Below are positions 35,954 to 48,036 of a stretch of DNA of 64,000 nt, one piece after another. The stretch is from Anagrus nilaparvatae (lineage: Eukaryota; Arthropoda; Insecta; Hymenoptera; Mymaridae): the NCBI GenBank assembly GCA_022575985.1, contig JAKSXM010000014.1, positions 7,316,001 through 7,380,000 of the forward strand. The letters run 5' to 3'. Position numbers and translations under genes: made by a program. Position 1 is the first letter of the stretch. Every line of letters begins with the position of its first letter. The notes beneath the pieces were generated by a model, which had not been told where the DNA came from, made no database searches, and saw only the letters and a list, made by a program, of their open reading frames with translations.

Positions 35954-36612
35954 ATGAGAATAGTGAAAAATATATCAGAGTTTGCCAAAATGTATAAAAT
36001 TAAAATATTGAAGTCAGAATTAGAAAAAAAGCAAGAAAAAATGGGAAAAATAAGTAAAGTTAATAAAGAATTTGTAATAAAATCAATTAAATAGGATGTG
36101 ATAAAAGAGAAATCGAATTTGGTTGAAATAGGAAAGGAAAGGAGCCCTCAACCCTCAACTAGTAAGGAAATTAAAAAATAAAGTCAAGAGGAGGAAAGAG
36201 AATTAGTTTGGGAAGAATTATTAAAACCAGTAGGTGAGACAGAAATTTATCCCATAAATTTAACAAGAGCAGAATGTAATAGAGAAGGACCAGTAATAAT
36301 ACCAGGCATTAATAAAGAGCAAATTAGAGCAAAGCAAATTAGAGCAGAGAAAATGAGAGCAGACCAACAATTATGGAATGAAATTGAAGCTTTAAAACAT
36401 CATAATTATATTTTGAAGTTAGAAATGGAGAATAAGGCTAGAGAGATGAAAACGTTAAAGGATAGAACAAAAACTTATACGGATTTTGGCCCATGTCATG
36501 TCAATAGACCAGGTTTGGCTATTACTATGAGTGCATGGTGTGATAGAGGCACTAATGAGGTAGCAAGATTTGTACTATGCAGAAAAATAAGTGAAGCACA
36601 AGTTATGCCATA
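35954..36612 (+). pseudogene. Unrecognised lysine/glutamate-rich ORF with coiled coil
   Basis: One frame runs 35954-36612 with stops only at 36092 (TAG) and 36179 (TAA). It is rich in Lys, Glu and Ile. It has a heptad-like segment (WNEIEALKHHNYILKLEME) suggesting a coiled coil, then a different C-terminal part, TDFGPCHVNRPGLAITMSAW, that looks like a folded conserved domain. I do not recognise the family. The repeated 'IRAKQIRAEKMRAD' run is a small internal repeat. Possibly a retroelement accessory protein or a broken cargo gene. Confidence 0.35.
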
Positions 36613-36845
36613 AAAAGAAATAAGAATTAAAACAAATTTTTTTAAGAAAAAAAAAAATTAAAAATAAAAAGATTTTTGTAAAAAAAAAAAATAAGAAAAA
36701 GAAGTAGAATAATATTGTAACTGATGAAGTCTTGAAATAATGTAACGAAAAGAATTTGAATTGTAATTGATATAATGTATTAAAAAAAAAAAAAGAAAAA
36801 AAAAAGAAAAAAGATTTGATTTGTAATTAACATAAATGAGTTATA

Positions 36846-36965
36846 TTTTTTTTTAAGCATATTTATTTATTTATTTTATTTATTTATTTAGCCTGTAAGC
36901 TCAATGGCTTATACAATAGGCATGTAGCTCACGGAGATAAAATATTATCTGTTTGTGAGCCACAT
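36846..36965 (-). mobile_element. LINE-type 3' tail fragment
   Basis: On the minus strand the segment reads GC-richer sequence with GCCTATTGTATAAGCC and GAGCTTACAGGC and then (TAAA)n. This resembles the 3' ends of insect non-LTR retrotransposons that finish in TAAATAAATAAA. No coding part is kept. Confidence 0.35.
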
Positions 36966-37366
36966 TACAAAAATTGAAAATTACAATATGAAAGTTAAAA
37001 CTAAAATACAAATAAAATTCATACTTTGTTGTCGATACTATAATGTAATACTACAGAATTTTTTTTTAATAATGTAATATGTTTGAAATAAGTTATGACA
37101 TTTTTTGATTTCTCGTTTCAAAGGCGTGAATTTTTTTTAAAGTGAAAATGAAATATATAATAAAGATTATGTTATTTCATGCTTTTGAATACGGAAATTA
37201 AGACTTAAACTTTTATTATTATGAAGATTTTGTTTGTTTTAACTTTAACAATATGAAAACAGAGGGATAAAAAAAAAAGAAGTTATAAGGTGGAAATAAA
37301 TTGATAAATAAATATAAGTAATAAAATAGAGATATTTATTTATGTTTCTAATATATACACAGTAGT

Positions 37367-39240
37367 TTAATTTGTATTTTTTGATTTTTCTCGGCTGATC
37401 CAATAGTTATGCTTTAAGCGGAGATGCTCGTTTAAGGCATCTTTGCTTTTATAGGTTTTATTGGGACAGTAAGGACAAATATTCTTAGTTTGGAAATGAA
37501 CATCTCGGATATGTTTTTTAAGCGATCTATTAAATTGTAAGGTAGTATTGCAAATGGGACAAGTAAAAGAATCAACGCGATCATTAGAATTAAAACTTGT
37601 AGAATTATTAGTAGGAGATGAATGGTGACGAAAATAATTATGTTCAGATAATATTGAGGTTGTAATTTTATTAATAGAGGGAGAACTATAATTTATTGAA
37701 GTCTAAAAATTATTAAAAATTGGAAAATACGATTAGATATTATTGTAGAATTAGGATTGGATACTGTTGGGGTAGGAAAGTTATAGTCAGACACTATTGG
37801 ATTTAAAATAGGAGCATATTCTATTTTTTGATAATTAAGGGGAGAAAGAGTCACGGATACAGAAGAATGAAGGCTAGGGACTAATTCATGTTTACAAAGA
37901 TGGTATTCGTAAATAACTCTGTCATTAAAAGCAGGATAATTATAACACTCTTTAAAAGAACAATACAAGGGTTTTAATACTTTAGAATGGGGGATGGTTT
38001 CTAATTGATGACGTGAAGTTACCGTGCATTCACAATTGATATTCTTGTTTTCTTAAATCAAGACATTTATCAAGAAGAAAATTTACCGCCTCTGAAAAAA
38101 AAAATAATAATCATAATAAAAAATATAATTATAAATTTATTGAATTGAAATAAATAGAAAATGGGCAATAACATACCAGCGGAACTGTCCAAATAATTAA
38201 AAACGAGGTGGGGGGTAAAAGAGTTTAAAAAGACTAGGTCTCCTGGTTCCTGTAATACATAAAACCGTGGAATTAGGTGTTTATTTAAAAAGTCAATTGT
38301 TGGAAAAATATAGCTTTCATGAAAGGGAGCTACTCGGCATTTACAAAATGCACAAGGTTGTCCAATACTGCAGAATTTGGTTCTATTTTCACAATTTTAA
38401 ACGCAAAGGGCAGAAGCGGGAAAACCTGCCCATAGTTTTAAGCCACTAATAAAGTAATTGGCAGAAAAAAGTTCGCCATATTCTAGGTGCGAAGATGTGC
38501 AGTAACCTTGAGGGCTTGCGTAAGTCATGGGAACAGTGAGTCCTAAAAAGAAAAAAAAAAGAAAAGGAATAAAATAAACGTAAAATTATAATAGTTTTTA
38601 TTAATTTAATAATAAATATTTACCTGGAGTACGGGGTAAAAAGGTTTCAATGATATTTTGACTTGTGCCATCAGGTAGTGTAAAATTAATACAGTAGTTA
38701 TTTTCATAAGGGGACTTATGATCGCGTATGTTTTCCCAAAAATGACCTGTTAAAACAAATCGGTCAATAATTCAGGGAATATCGGATATAGTAGGGGAGT
38801 CAGCGACAGGTGGTTGTTTAAGTTTAGATAAAAAATCTTTCTTAATTAATCTAGGATTTTTATTATCGAAAGTATCTAAAACACGAAATGGGAGAATTTG
38901 ATAGTCATAAAAAAAATTCAGGTGCAAGACTCTCACGTCTAAAATATTTGGGGGGTAAACGGTTGGCCCAGTCGAATAAGGGAATTTTGGGTCATGATGG
39001 ACATGAATTTTTAAGCTAGAAAAATAAAAATGAGTGATAAAAATAGTAAAAAATTAATAATAATAAAATAAATTTTTTTTTTTATTTTTTTTACTTACAA
39101 CTATAATGGAATATTTTTTAAAATATTCGTGAAGCTGACCAGTAAAGACAGGTAGATTAGATAAGGGTTGATGATATAAAATTTTTACTAGTTCGTCAGC
39201 ATTATATAGTCGTTCCATTATATAGCGATGTATTAAACTG
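37367..39240 (-). pseudogene. JmjC-domain protein with C-terminal C2H2 zinc fingers
   Basis: Exons by GT-AG sites: 39099-39218 or to 39240 (start MERLYNADELV), 38624-39015, 38177-38542, and 38091 onward to the stop at 37367. The last two junctions join in phase (81- and 85-bp introns). Exon 3 holds a JmjC core: GLTVPMTYASPQGY, then H-L-E (His 38487-38489, Glu 38481-38483) and ANYFISGLKLW. Later come FYVLQEPGDLVF and the distal His of TPHLVFN (38208-38210), which joins AEAVNF across the intron. These are the Fe(II)/2-oxoglutarate ligands of histone demethylase-type enzymes. Downstream are a C2H2-like CSFKEC...H..KH and two classic fingers, CPIC...H....H and CPYC...H....H. Damage: TGA at 38772-38774, TAA at 38397-38399, a phase slip between exons 1 and 2, and two more frame slips after 38050. 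The metal ligands survive. Confidence 0.75.
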
Positions 39241-39910
39241 AAAAAGAAATTTTTTTTTGTGCAAGATTTTAAACATAAGAATTGAAATTTTATTAAAGTA
39301 AAAAGAAAAAGAGATGCCAAACTCATTATAGGGAATAAAATATTATAAAATAAAGAAATTAAATTAAGTATAAATAAGCATTTTTTTAATTTAAGTAACT
39401 TAATAATATTTTTTTTTAGTATTGGGTATAGTAAAAAAGTATAAAAGTTTAAATTTAGGTTTTAAAAATATTAGAAAGAATTAAAGTGTTACGGGATTTT
39501 AAAATATAAGAAAAAGAATTGGAGAATTTATGTTATTGGTGTTTTTAATAATAAAAAAATAATAATAAGAAAATGGAAATTTTATGATGTTAAAAAAGTT
39601 ATTCTATGTGCTGAAAAGATTTAAGAACTAATTTTTTTTATTGAGTTTTATGTAAAATTAAGAAAAAGGATTTATTTTTTTTCTTAGATTTTTTGCTTAT
39701 TAAAATAGTTTTTTTTTGAAAAAAGAAAGTTTGATTGTTCTTTATATACATTTAATATTAACTAAGGAATGTAATTATTAGAAATAAAAATAGTGGTGTA
39801 TAAATTTATATATTCAATATTTATCAGTATAAATTTTTTTTTAAAACTTTAAAATCAAAATTCAACAATTTTTTAATCTTAAAGATTTGCTAGTATATCT
39901 TAAACAATGT
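39241..39910. other. AT-rich stretch upstream of the JmjC gene
   Basis: Homopolymer-rich, with no exon I could support. It should contain the promoter and any 5' exon of the JmjC gene. Confidence 0.35.
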
Positions 39911-40087
39911 ATACACCCAGACGCTAGTCATACGAAAATATAGAACTAAAAAAAAACTCACAAATTTTCGGAGCACGCGGTGACTTCCTTCGTGTTTCAT
40001 GACTCAAAACAAAATAAAGTCGGTAAATGCGAGTGTGTTTAAACTCGGAGAGAAAAATTAAATGATATTTTTTTTCGTTCAACAAAT

Positions 40088-41687
40088 GTTACGTATCCTG
40101 AGGTTTTATCCGAGGATACGTAATAATAAATAATTAATAAAATATAAATATATCCCGGGGATGTTGAGTGCCCCAGGTATTTTATACTTATGTTGATATA
40201 GATGTTGGGTTGTTGATGTAGAGTTGAGTTCGAGTTGATGTTGACCTCGAGTTCTGAAGCTGCAGGAACTTAACTAAGTTAAGTTCACGATTATAGAAGG
40301 ACTTATTTAAATAACTGATAACTCCTTAATTATATGTGACTATTACTTTATTAATTATAATAAAAAACGGTTAAGTCAATAAGTCAAATGTTAATCACAA
40401 GTCTCCTAAACTAGACCTGATGTTAATAGGCCAGTTATCATGGGAGGACTTGGAGGACTCGGAGTAACGGAATTTAGGGCAGTTACGGGTATATTATATA
40501 AACTAATTAACTTAAAAGATATTATATATTGGTCAATATGGAACATAAAAATAACAATATAAATATTGCTTTATACAAAAATTTGATGGAAATTATTTGT
40601 CAGTCTTATTACTGACCTAAAAGATATTCAATGGTTTATTTCGGCTCTGTATAGTATAAGACTGACAAATAATTTCCATCAAATTTTTGTATAAAGCAAT
40701 ATTTATATTGTTATTTTTATGTTCCATATTGACCAATATATAATATCTTTTAAGTTAAATTTATGAAAGGAACGAATTAATAAAGTATTATAGTTTAATT
40801 TTTTGGCATTGGGTCTTAAATATGCCAAGAAATTACAGTTTTGTTTGTCTATTTTATATGTACTACTTTGTGTATGGTAATATAGTCATACTTTTTCAGT
40901 AATTAAACTGTTATTCGACTAACTATACAAAATATAAGTATATATATTGTGTTGTACTATCTGAACACCGATGAACATAAACTGTAATTTCTCTCGAAAG
41001 AGAAGTGATATACTAAAGGTATATAAATGAGTATTTTGTAAAGTTTAACATCTTGGTTTATCTAAAGAAGTATAGTAGTATACTTTACTGATGATGGCTC
41101 GTACTACTATACAGAGCCGAAATAAACCATTGAATATCTTTTAGGTCAGTAATAAGACTGACAAATAATTTCCATCAAATTTTTGTATAAAGCAATATTT
41201 ATATTGTTATTTTTATGTTTCATATTGACCAATATGTAATATCTTTTAAGTTAAATTTATGAAAGGAACGAATTAATAAAGTATTATAGTATAAACTAAT
41301 TAGTAACTGCCCAGGTACTTGAATTTAGGTGGGATCGCCCAATACGCGGAAGCGTCGGTCAAGTCTTGTCCAATTAACGATAGCGTCCCTGATTAATTTG
41401 GGGGAAATAGAGAAGGGGATTTATGCAACAAAAATATTTGGCAATGCGTCATTAATGACCTTCGATTATATATTTTATGCCAATTGTCGCGGGCCGGATC
41501 TGAATTGGTGAAATATTAAATTAAGGAATTTATAAAAAGTGTCTAATATACGCTGGCTATGTGGAATGCAGGAAATGCAAGCATGTTAGCTCGATTTACG
41601 AGCTAACATAAGCAATAATAAATTAAATATATAAATATTAAAGAATGCGGGTATGATAGATCGAATTATGATCTATCATACGTAACA
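40088..41687 (-). mobile_element. LTR-like solo element, TGTTACGTA family, with CAAA duplication
   Basis: Read on the minus strand it starts TGTTACGTATGATAG and ends GGATACGTAACA. CAAA directly outside both ends (40084-40087, 41688-41691) is the target duplication, confirmed by the uninterrupted sequence in the opposite arm of the host element. It shares its left part with the arms of the 8.6-kb element: GTTAGCTCGTAAATCGAGC, GACGCTTTCG-type blocks, and the AATAAAG region. It has itself been opened by an insertion at about 40505-41292. Confidence 0.75.
40505..41292. repeat. Nested insertion with three copies of a ~130-bp motif
   Basis: The motif with GGAAATTATTTGTCAGTC / AATATTTATATTGTTATTTT occurs inverted at 40510-40615 and direct at 40664-40795 and 41157-41290. 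The first two form a hairpin around TTATTTCGGCTCTGTATAG. The flanks read TATAAACTAATTA on both sides, consistent with insertion into the LTR-like element. Confidence 0.7.
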
Positions 41688-42449
41688 CAAACTTGAGCGA
41701 ATTTATTTTTTTAATTGCGCAGTCGGGTTCTCGCGCACTCTCTCCTCTTTTAATCGTCAACAAAATAGCAGAAACAAAATAAACATAGTTTTGTTATATA
41801 AAACGTTTTATTTTTGGCCTTATAAATAAATAATAAAATATTTAATTATGAAAATGTTGCGTTGTGTAAAAATGCTTAAATTATTTTTTTTTTAGGTTAA
41901 TTTGATTTACATATATTTTGTAAACAAGATTTATTAAAGAAGTTATGGAAAATATGATAAGATTAAAATGTGTGTAATTTAGAAATATTTTCTTGTAAGT
42001 TTTTGGTTGTGGTTATTTAAAAACTAGCTGTTATGATGCAAAAAAGAGCAAGCATATTTTAACAAAAAATACCAATATCAGAAAAATAGTAAATGCATTA
42101 CTTTCATTATTTATTTTAATTTAAATAATTCAATTTCATTAACTAAACTAAAAAAAAAATAATTAATTAGACAAGAACGTTTTTGCCCTCCCGGGCGTAA
42201 AACTCGTGCGTAAAGAATTTTCTGAACTCGTTCTACGCCTAGGGGGGCAAAAAATAGTGGTATTGGTATTTGTTTAACCTCCATCTTAAACTTCCATACG
42301 GATGTTGTGACAGAGGTCACCAACAACTGCCCAAGCTATCACACCCTGCACTATTTTATCTATTATATCTATTGCATCTATTTCTCTATTTTAATGGGTT
42401 GAGGATGTGAAAGCGCCTTTTGACAATTGTTATTGTATAATTGTTTGAG

Positions 42450-42742
42450 TGTCAGTGTAGTTGGTATGAGCGTTGAACCTATGGTCCAGGAGGTACGCGA
42501 CCTCTCCCGAACCCCACGCCGGCTTATAGTGCCCTGGAAGCACTTCAGACCGCGTTATCCACATAATGTTAATTTTTTTTTAACATTAGGTGGATGCCTC
42601 AATCCTAGAACCCACGATAGAAGAACATCAAGAATTTTTCGCAAAGAAAAAAACTTGATGTTGATATAGCCGGGAATCGAACCGCTAACCTTCAGGTCCG
42701 AAGTCCAACGCCCTAACCACAGAGCTACCGAGGCTCTGCAAA
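42450..42742 (-). mobile_element. tRNA-derived SINE
   Basis: The minus strand begins with a tRNA-like head (42666-42738). It has an A-box-like GGTAGCTCTGTGGTTAGGGC and a perfect B box, GGTTCGATTCC (42673-42683). The stems do not pair well enough for a true tRNA. A unique body follows with GATGTTCTTCTATCGTGGG and a short hairpin around ACATTATGTGG/CCACCTAATGT. These are the marks of a Pol III SINE. The 3' limit is approximate. Confidence 0.6.
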
Positions 42743-43555
42743 AAATAGTGTAAGCACCATGGGCGAAATACTTTAGACACGAGCGTGAATACAAATCACT
42801 CGTGCCCGGCTTCGCCGAGCACTCGTGCTAGTGCTCATGCTAGTGCCAAAACTTTTACGCCCTTGATACTTAATATACTATTTCATAATTTAATATTTTA
42901 TTATTTATTATAAGGTTTAAAATAAAACGCTTAAATAATATTATTATAATTTATAAAATTATTTTTTTATGATTTCATTTTTTCAATTTATTAATAGAAT
43001 TTTTATTATTTGTATGCATTTAGGTATTCCCATTTTGAGAGCAATATAACAAAACAATGTTTATTTTGTTTCTGCTATTTTGTTGACGATTAAAAGAGGG
43101 TGCGCGAGAACCCGACTGCGCAATTAAAAAAATAAATTCGCTCAAGTTTCTTGAACGAAAAAAAATTTCGTTTAATTTTTCTCTCCGAGTTTAAACGCAC
43201 TCGCTTTTACCGACTTTATTTTGTTTTGAATCATGAAACACGAAGGAAGTCACCGCGCATTCCGAAAACTTGTGTGAGATTTTTTTTAGTTCTATATTTT
43301 CGTACGACTAGCGTCTGGGTGTATGAATAAGTAAAATACCCTGCCAACTAGCTGGCACTGAGGTTCCTCAAACAATGATCTTTAAACTTCAATATGCAAT
43401 AAATATTATTGATTACAACCATGCAATTATACATACATTTTTCTTTTTTAATAGGTAAAGTAGACCATTAAGATTTAAATTAATTTTAAATTAATTTTTT
43501 AAATTAATTTACACTCAAATTTTCGTTTTTAACTTAACAATATAATGTTATCTAA

Positions 43556-43886
43556 TTAAATTTATTTGGAAAGGTCTCAATCCACGCTCAACCTCATTTG
43601 TTTAAGCGTGGATTTAGCCACAAAAATTTAATTAGACTCGATCCACGCCTAAAAAAAAATAATAATTAACCTCAAATAAAATTTATTCTAATTTTCTAAT
43701 AAAAAATATAATTTTTTTGCAGTTTCAGTGCATATATAAAAAAAAAAATAAAAAATCATTACAAATAAATATTTGTTGTGCATCGGTTGTGCATAATATT
43801 CAAATTTAAGTTTTTTTAAAAAATATCGTAATTTCAAGAAATTTTATCATTAGGCGTGGATGGAGATCTTTCGAATTAAATTTCAG
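43556..43886. repeat. MITE-like element, ~330 bp
   Basis: Left end AATTTATTTGGAAAGGTCTC then AATCCACGC; right end is the inverse of AATTTAATTCGAAAGATCTC then CATCCACGCC. Two extra CCACGC motifs lie inside. No coding potential. Confidence 0.55.
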
Positions 43887-44329
43887 AAAATAATTACCAA
43901 GCAAAAATAAACAAACCTAGAAACAAACGTAGTTCAAAAATTGAGTCAAAAATTTAACAAAAATTCGAGCCTCGTGCAATTATTATCCATCATTGTGCAA
44001 TTTAAAATAGCGAATTAACAAAAGTTAATCTTTTTAAATTTTCTCGTGAATTTTTATTTATTTTAAAAAATTGAGTATTAGAATTCGATTTTTTATATAA
44101 TAACGTATGATTCTTTAAAAAATTCCACTTTTTGCAACTTTTAAATCTGAATTTTAAAATTTAAACATAACCATTTAATATTTTTAGGTTGTTTATTATT
44201 GTTTATAATTTCACTAAGCTGTATACATAAATAAACATAGCAAGGAACAAAATAATCCGAGGAAGTCAAAAAGAGGCAAGATTTCCATCATTCTTTCTTA
44301 TGTGTTATAATTTATATCAAAGTAAAAAA

Positions 44330-45655
44330 AAAAATTGTAATCAAATACAAAAATTACTATAAACAAAATTTATAAAATTTATACTCTCATTAAAATAAAT
44401 TAGATATGTCCAATACGAAAAATAAATTTGATGTTTTATGTATTTTTTTGTAACAAAGATTTTTGGGAAAAAATTTTCAAAAAATTAATTATCAAATTCA
44501 AGATATCTAGTAAAAACTATACTTTCAAGTATAAATACTTTCATGGAAATAAATGAAGTATTACATCCAAATTAAAAAAAAAAAAAAAGTATTTTTAGAT
44601 TTTTTTAATAAAAAAATTTTTGGAAAAAAAATTAAGTATTCGTTTGATAATTGTTTTGGAATATCACTGGTTACAATATTTTAAAATATTAGTACTTTCA
44701 TAGAATTAAAAGAGGTATTACACCAAAAAAATATTGCAATTTTTTTTATTTTTCTTTTTTTTTAATTTAGAGAATAAAAGTTTTGAAAAAATTAAGTATC
44801 AATTCCAAAAAATTACTGTAAACGAGGTTCTTAAAACTAGTACTTCCATGGAAATAAATTAGGTACTAAATACAAAAAAAAAAAAGTTTCATATTTTTTT
44901 GTATTTTTTTGTGAAAAAAATTTTAGAAAAAAAATTTACAAAAAATTAAGTATCCGATTCGAGATATCATTTGAAAACTATACTTTCAAATATAAGTACT
45001 TTCATGGAAATAAATGAGGTATTACATCCAAATTAAAAAAAAAAGGGGGGGTTTGAGATTTTTTGATAAAAAAAATGTTTGAAAAAAAAAATTGGGTCTT
45101 AATTCGATAATGTTTATGAAATATCACTAGTTACAATATTTTCAGATATTAGTACTTTCATAGAATTAAATGAGGTATTACACCCAAAAAAAAAAAAAAA
45201 TATTGCATTTTTTTTTATTTTTCTATTTTATTAATTTTGACAAAAAAAATTTTGAAAAAATTAAGTATCAGATCCAAAAAATAACAATAAACAAGGTTCT
45301 TAAAACTAGTACTTCCATGGAAATAAATTAGGTACTACGTCCAAAAAGAAAAAAAAAATTAGTATTTTTTGTATTTTTTTGTGAAAAAAATTTTAGAAAA
45401 AAAATTTTCAGAAAATTAAGTATCCGATTCGAGATATCATGTAAAAACCATACTTTCAAATATAAGTACTTTCGTGGAAATAAATGAGGTATTACATCCA
45501 AATCAAAAAAAAAAAAAGTACCTCGAGATTTTTTGGTGAAAAAATTTTTGAAAAAAAAATTAGGTCTTAATTCCATAATATTTGTGAAATATCACCGATT
45601 ACATACGTACACACACACACACACACACACATACAGACTTTTTTTAAAAACAGGT
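44330..45655. repeat. Tandem array, ~155-bp subunits in a ~465-bp period
   Basis: Motifs such as TTTCATGGAAATAAATGAGG TATTACATCC recur at about 44530, 45000 and 45465, with related GAATTAAA-AGGTATTACACC and GGAAATAAATTAGGTACTA subunits between them. Long A-runs separate the subunits. The array ends at a (CA)n run (45606-45632). Confidence 0.8.
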
Positions 45656-47124
45656 TTTTTAGCTTCCTGGGGTCCCAAAACGTGCTTATATGCCAAAAAA
45701 TAGAAAATCAAATTTTGACCTAACACAATGGTTCCTCTTTGAGGAACCAAAAATTGGGATCATGCATTTGTTTAAAAAAAAAGTAAAAGTATTAAAACAT
45801 TATTCAAAACAAAATATATTCTAATGATAAGTTTCAGTTATTTTAATACTAATACAGGATTGGGATATAAAATTAAATATTAGAATCTTCAAGAAAACAA
45901 AATCGGATAGATTGATTAATTTTTATTAAAGAGAGAATTTTAAAGTATTTAGAATAATGATTTTATTAACTATTTGTATACAAAGCATTGAAAATCTAAA
46001 GGATCATTAAAATACTGAAATTTATAAAATAAATTACATGTTTATTTATTTTGTTTGTGGGTAATTTTAAAAATCAAATGTTTTAATAACGTTGGGTTTA
46101 CTAAAGTTGAGTAGTGTATTTTTTTTCAAAAGAGAATTATGTAAAGTGAAAGTTTTATTTTTTGAATTTTTAGTTTTTTAAGTTTTTAGTTGAAAATCTG
46201 TGGAGTGTATATTTATAGTATATAGAAATTGTGTATATAATAGGGGTGAGAAATGCCTGTACAAATTTTGGTATTGAAAATAAAGTGAAAAAAAAAAGAA
46301 ACTTCGTTTAATCTCTCATAAATTTGATTAAACTAGGTAAAATTGCATAGAAACCAAAAGAAAATAAAATTTTTTTTACAATGAAATATGTTATTTGAGA
46401 ATTTGGTTAAATTTTTTTAAGTAGGGATAACGCTTGATAGAATAGCAAATAATGGTTATTTTTTACCGGATAGTATAAATTTAGAGTTTAAATAAGAATG
46501 TAAATTTTAGAGTTTAAATAAATAGAATAATTTTTTTTTTATATATATAATATATGTTAATCAATCTGTAATATTGAATTTGATACTTTTACTTCCGTTG
46601 GTGCATCAGATATAATCTTGATAAAATGGTTAAAAAAATGGGATTTGTAAGATTTAAAATACTGCTTAATATTTTACTATATATATAGAGAGTTTTGGTT
46701 TTAATTTTTTATAATAATGTAAAAAAAAGCATAATATTAAAAATGTATTGAAATATTTTTTTTTATTAAATATACAGGCATGTTATTATAGATAATTTTT
46801 TTTATGATAAGAAATTGAAAAGAATACATGTTAGAATAAGTAAAAATATATATAGGCATTTTTAATGAATAAAATAAATAATTACCTTTAATAAAAAAAA
46901 ATATATACAATATTTTTTAGATACGCGTTTAATAAAATATATCACTAATTTATTAAAGTTAAAAAAATATATATAAATAACAGAATACAGGATAAATACA
47001 CAATTTTTTTTATATACATAAGAAAAATACGTGAATATTTTTTTTAACGGCATGAGTTGTAAGAGAGATAGAGAACAAAAACGTAGTTAACCAAAGGAAG
47101 ATGCAAGTTATACACATAGAAGTA
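45656..47124. other. AT-rich stretch without genes
   Basis: Only short accidental frames. A 8-bp stem hairpin GGTTCCTC-TTT-GAGGAACC lies at 45731-45749. No exon or element boundary could be supported. Confidence 0.4.
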
Positions 47125-47184
47125 TAACATTGTGCGACTGAATATATATATATATATATATATATGTTTAGTCGCACAATGTTA
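47125..47184. repeat. Hairpin around a (TA)n run
   Basis: TAACATTGTGCGACT, a (TA) run of about 20 bp, then AGTCGCACAATGTTA. A strong cruciform-forming palindrome. Confidence 0.8.
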
Positions 47185-47189
47185 GTTTT

Positions 47190-47400
47190 TTTTATATGTG
47201 TTATACAGTAGACACGAGAACTATATAGTTTGGTTATACAGAGGGCACGGTAAGTCATAGAATGTATTTTTTTTATGTAGTATTGTATGAGGGATTTATA
47301 TAGGTATTTAACATAGTTATACAGTAGGCACGAGAAGTCTATAGTTTGGTTATACAATAGGCACGAGAAATCTATAGTATGATTACACAATAAATTTATA
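47190..47400. repeat. Short minisatellite
   Basis: Variants of GGTTATACAGTAGGCACGAG followed by AANTCTATAGT recur about five times between 47190 and 47400 at roughly 30-45 bp. The frame across it is a by-product of the repeats. Confidence 0.7.
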
Positions 47401-48036
47401 GATGCGGTAGTATAAGGAGTTTTAATTCATGAATAATTTTTTTTAAAGAAGCGCGCGGAAATATAAATTAAAAAATAAAAATGACAATGATTACAATTTT
47501 AATTAATACAAATGGTTTTAGAAGAGTGTAAATTATTTTATTTTTTTTTAGTATTACACTTTTACAGCTGTATAATTTTTCTTGTTAACAATATAATTAA
47601 ATAATAATATCACAATAGTTTTATTAATAATTAAAAAAAAAAAAATAATAATAAAGAGATTTAACAAAAATAATATTAATGAAATACAGCTATATAATTT
47701 TTCTTATTAACAATATAAGTTAATAATAATATCACAATAGTTTTATTAATAATAATTGTTTTTAAGTATAAAGCAAAGATACTAATATTAATATAAATAA
47801 TTTTTTTTAATATAAGAATAATTTTTTTTTAAGTAAAAATATTAATATTAATGTAAATCACAATTTTTTTTAAGTAATAAATATAAATCAAATTTTTTTA
47901 AGAAAAACAGAAATTTAATAAATTAGTAAGTAGAAATAAATATGAATTAATAATAACTAATTAATAAACTAAATAATTAATAAACTAATAAATCCTGAGC
48001 GACGGAAAGATGAGGAGTACTGGCATAAAATTCTGA
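47401..48036. other. AT-rich 3' flank of the EGF-like membrane gene
   Basis: Contains two copies of a TATAATTTTTCTTRTTAACAATATAA block (47571 and 47693) and A/T runs. No gene. Confidence 0.4.

Larger units (their letters stand above)
39911..43324. mobile_element. 3.4-kb inverted-repeat element, itself invaded
   Basis: Ends ATACACCCAGACGCTAGTC (left) and its inverse GACTAGCGTCTGGGTGTAT (right). The arms continue inward through TTTAAACTCGGAGAGAAAAA, CTTGAGCGAATTTATTTTTT, GACTGCGCAATT-type sequence and AGCAGAAACAAAATAAACAT before diverging. The left arm is split by an LTR-like insertion at 40088-41687. The middle (42110-42840) has GC-richer repeats and a tRNA-derived SINE. No transposase frame. 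Confidence 0.7.

Noticed and set aside
33778..39240. A single KDM2-like gene joining JmjC and F-box/LRR parts
   Set aside because: The JmjC gene has its own zinc-finger end and stop, the F-box frame has its own start, and the JmjC core with AEAVNF resembles KDM4/5 rather than KDM2.
42666..42738. A functional tRNA gene on the minus strand
   Set aside because: A and B boxes are present but acceptor, anticodon and T stems do not pair; a SINE head explains it better.
47010..47390. 126-codon minus-strand frame
   Set aside because: It is a translation of the minisatellite and the (TA)n hairpin.
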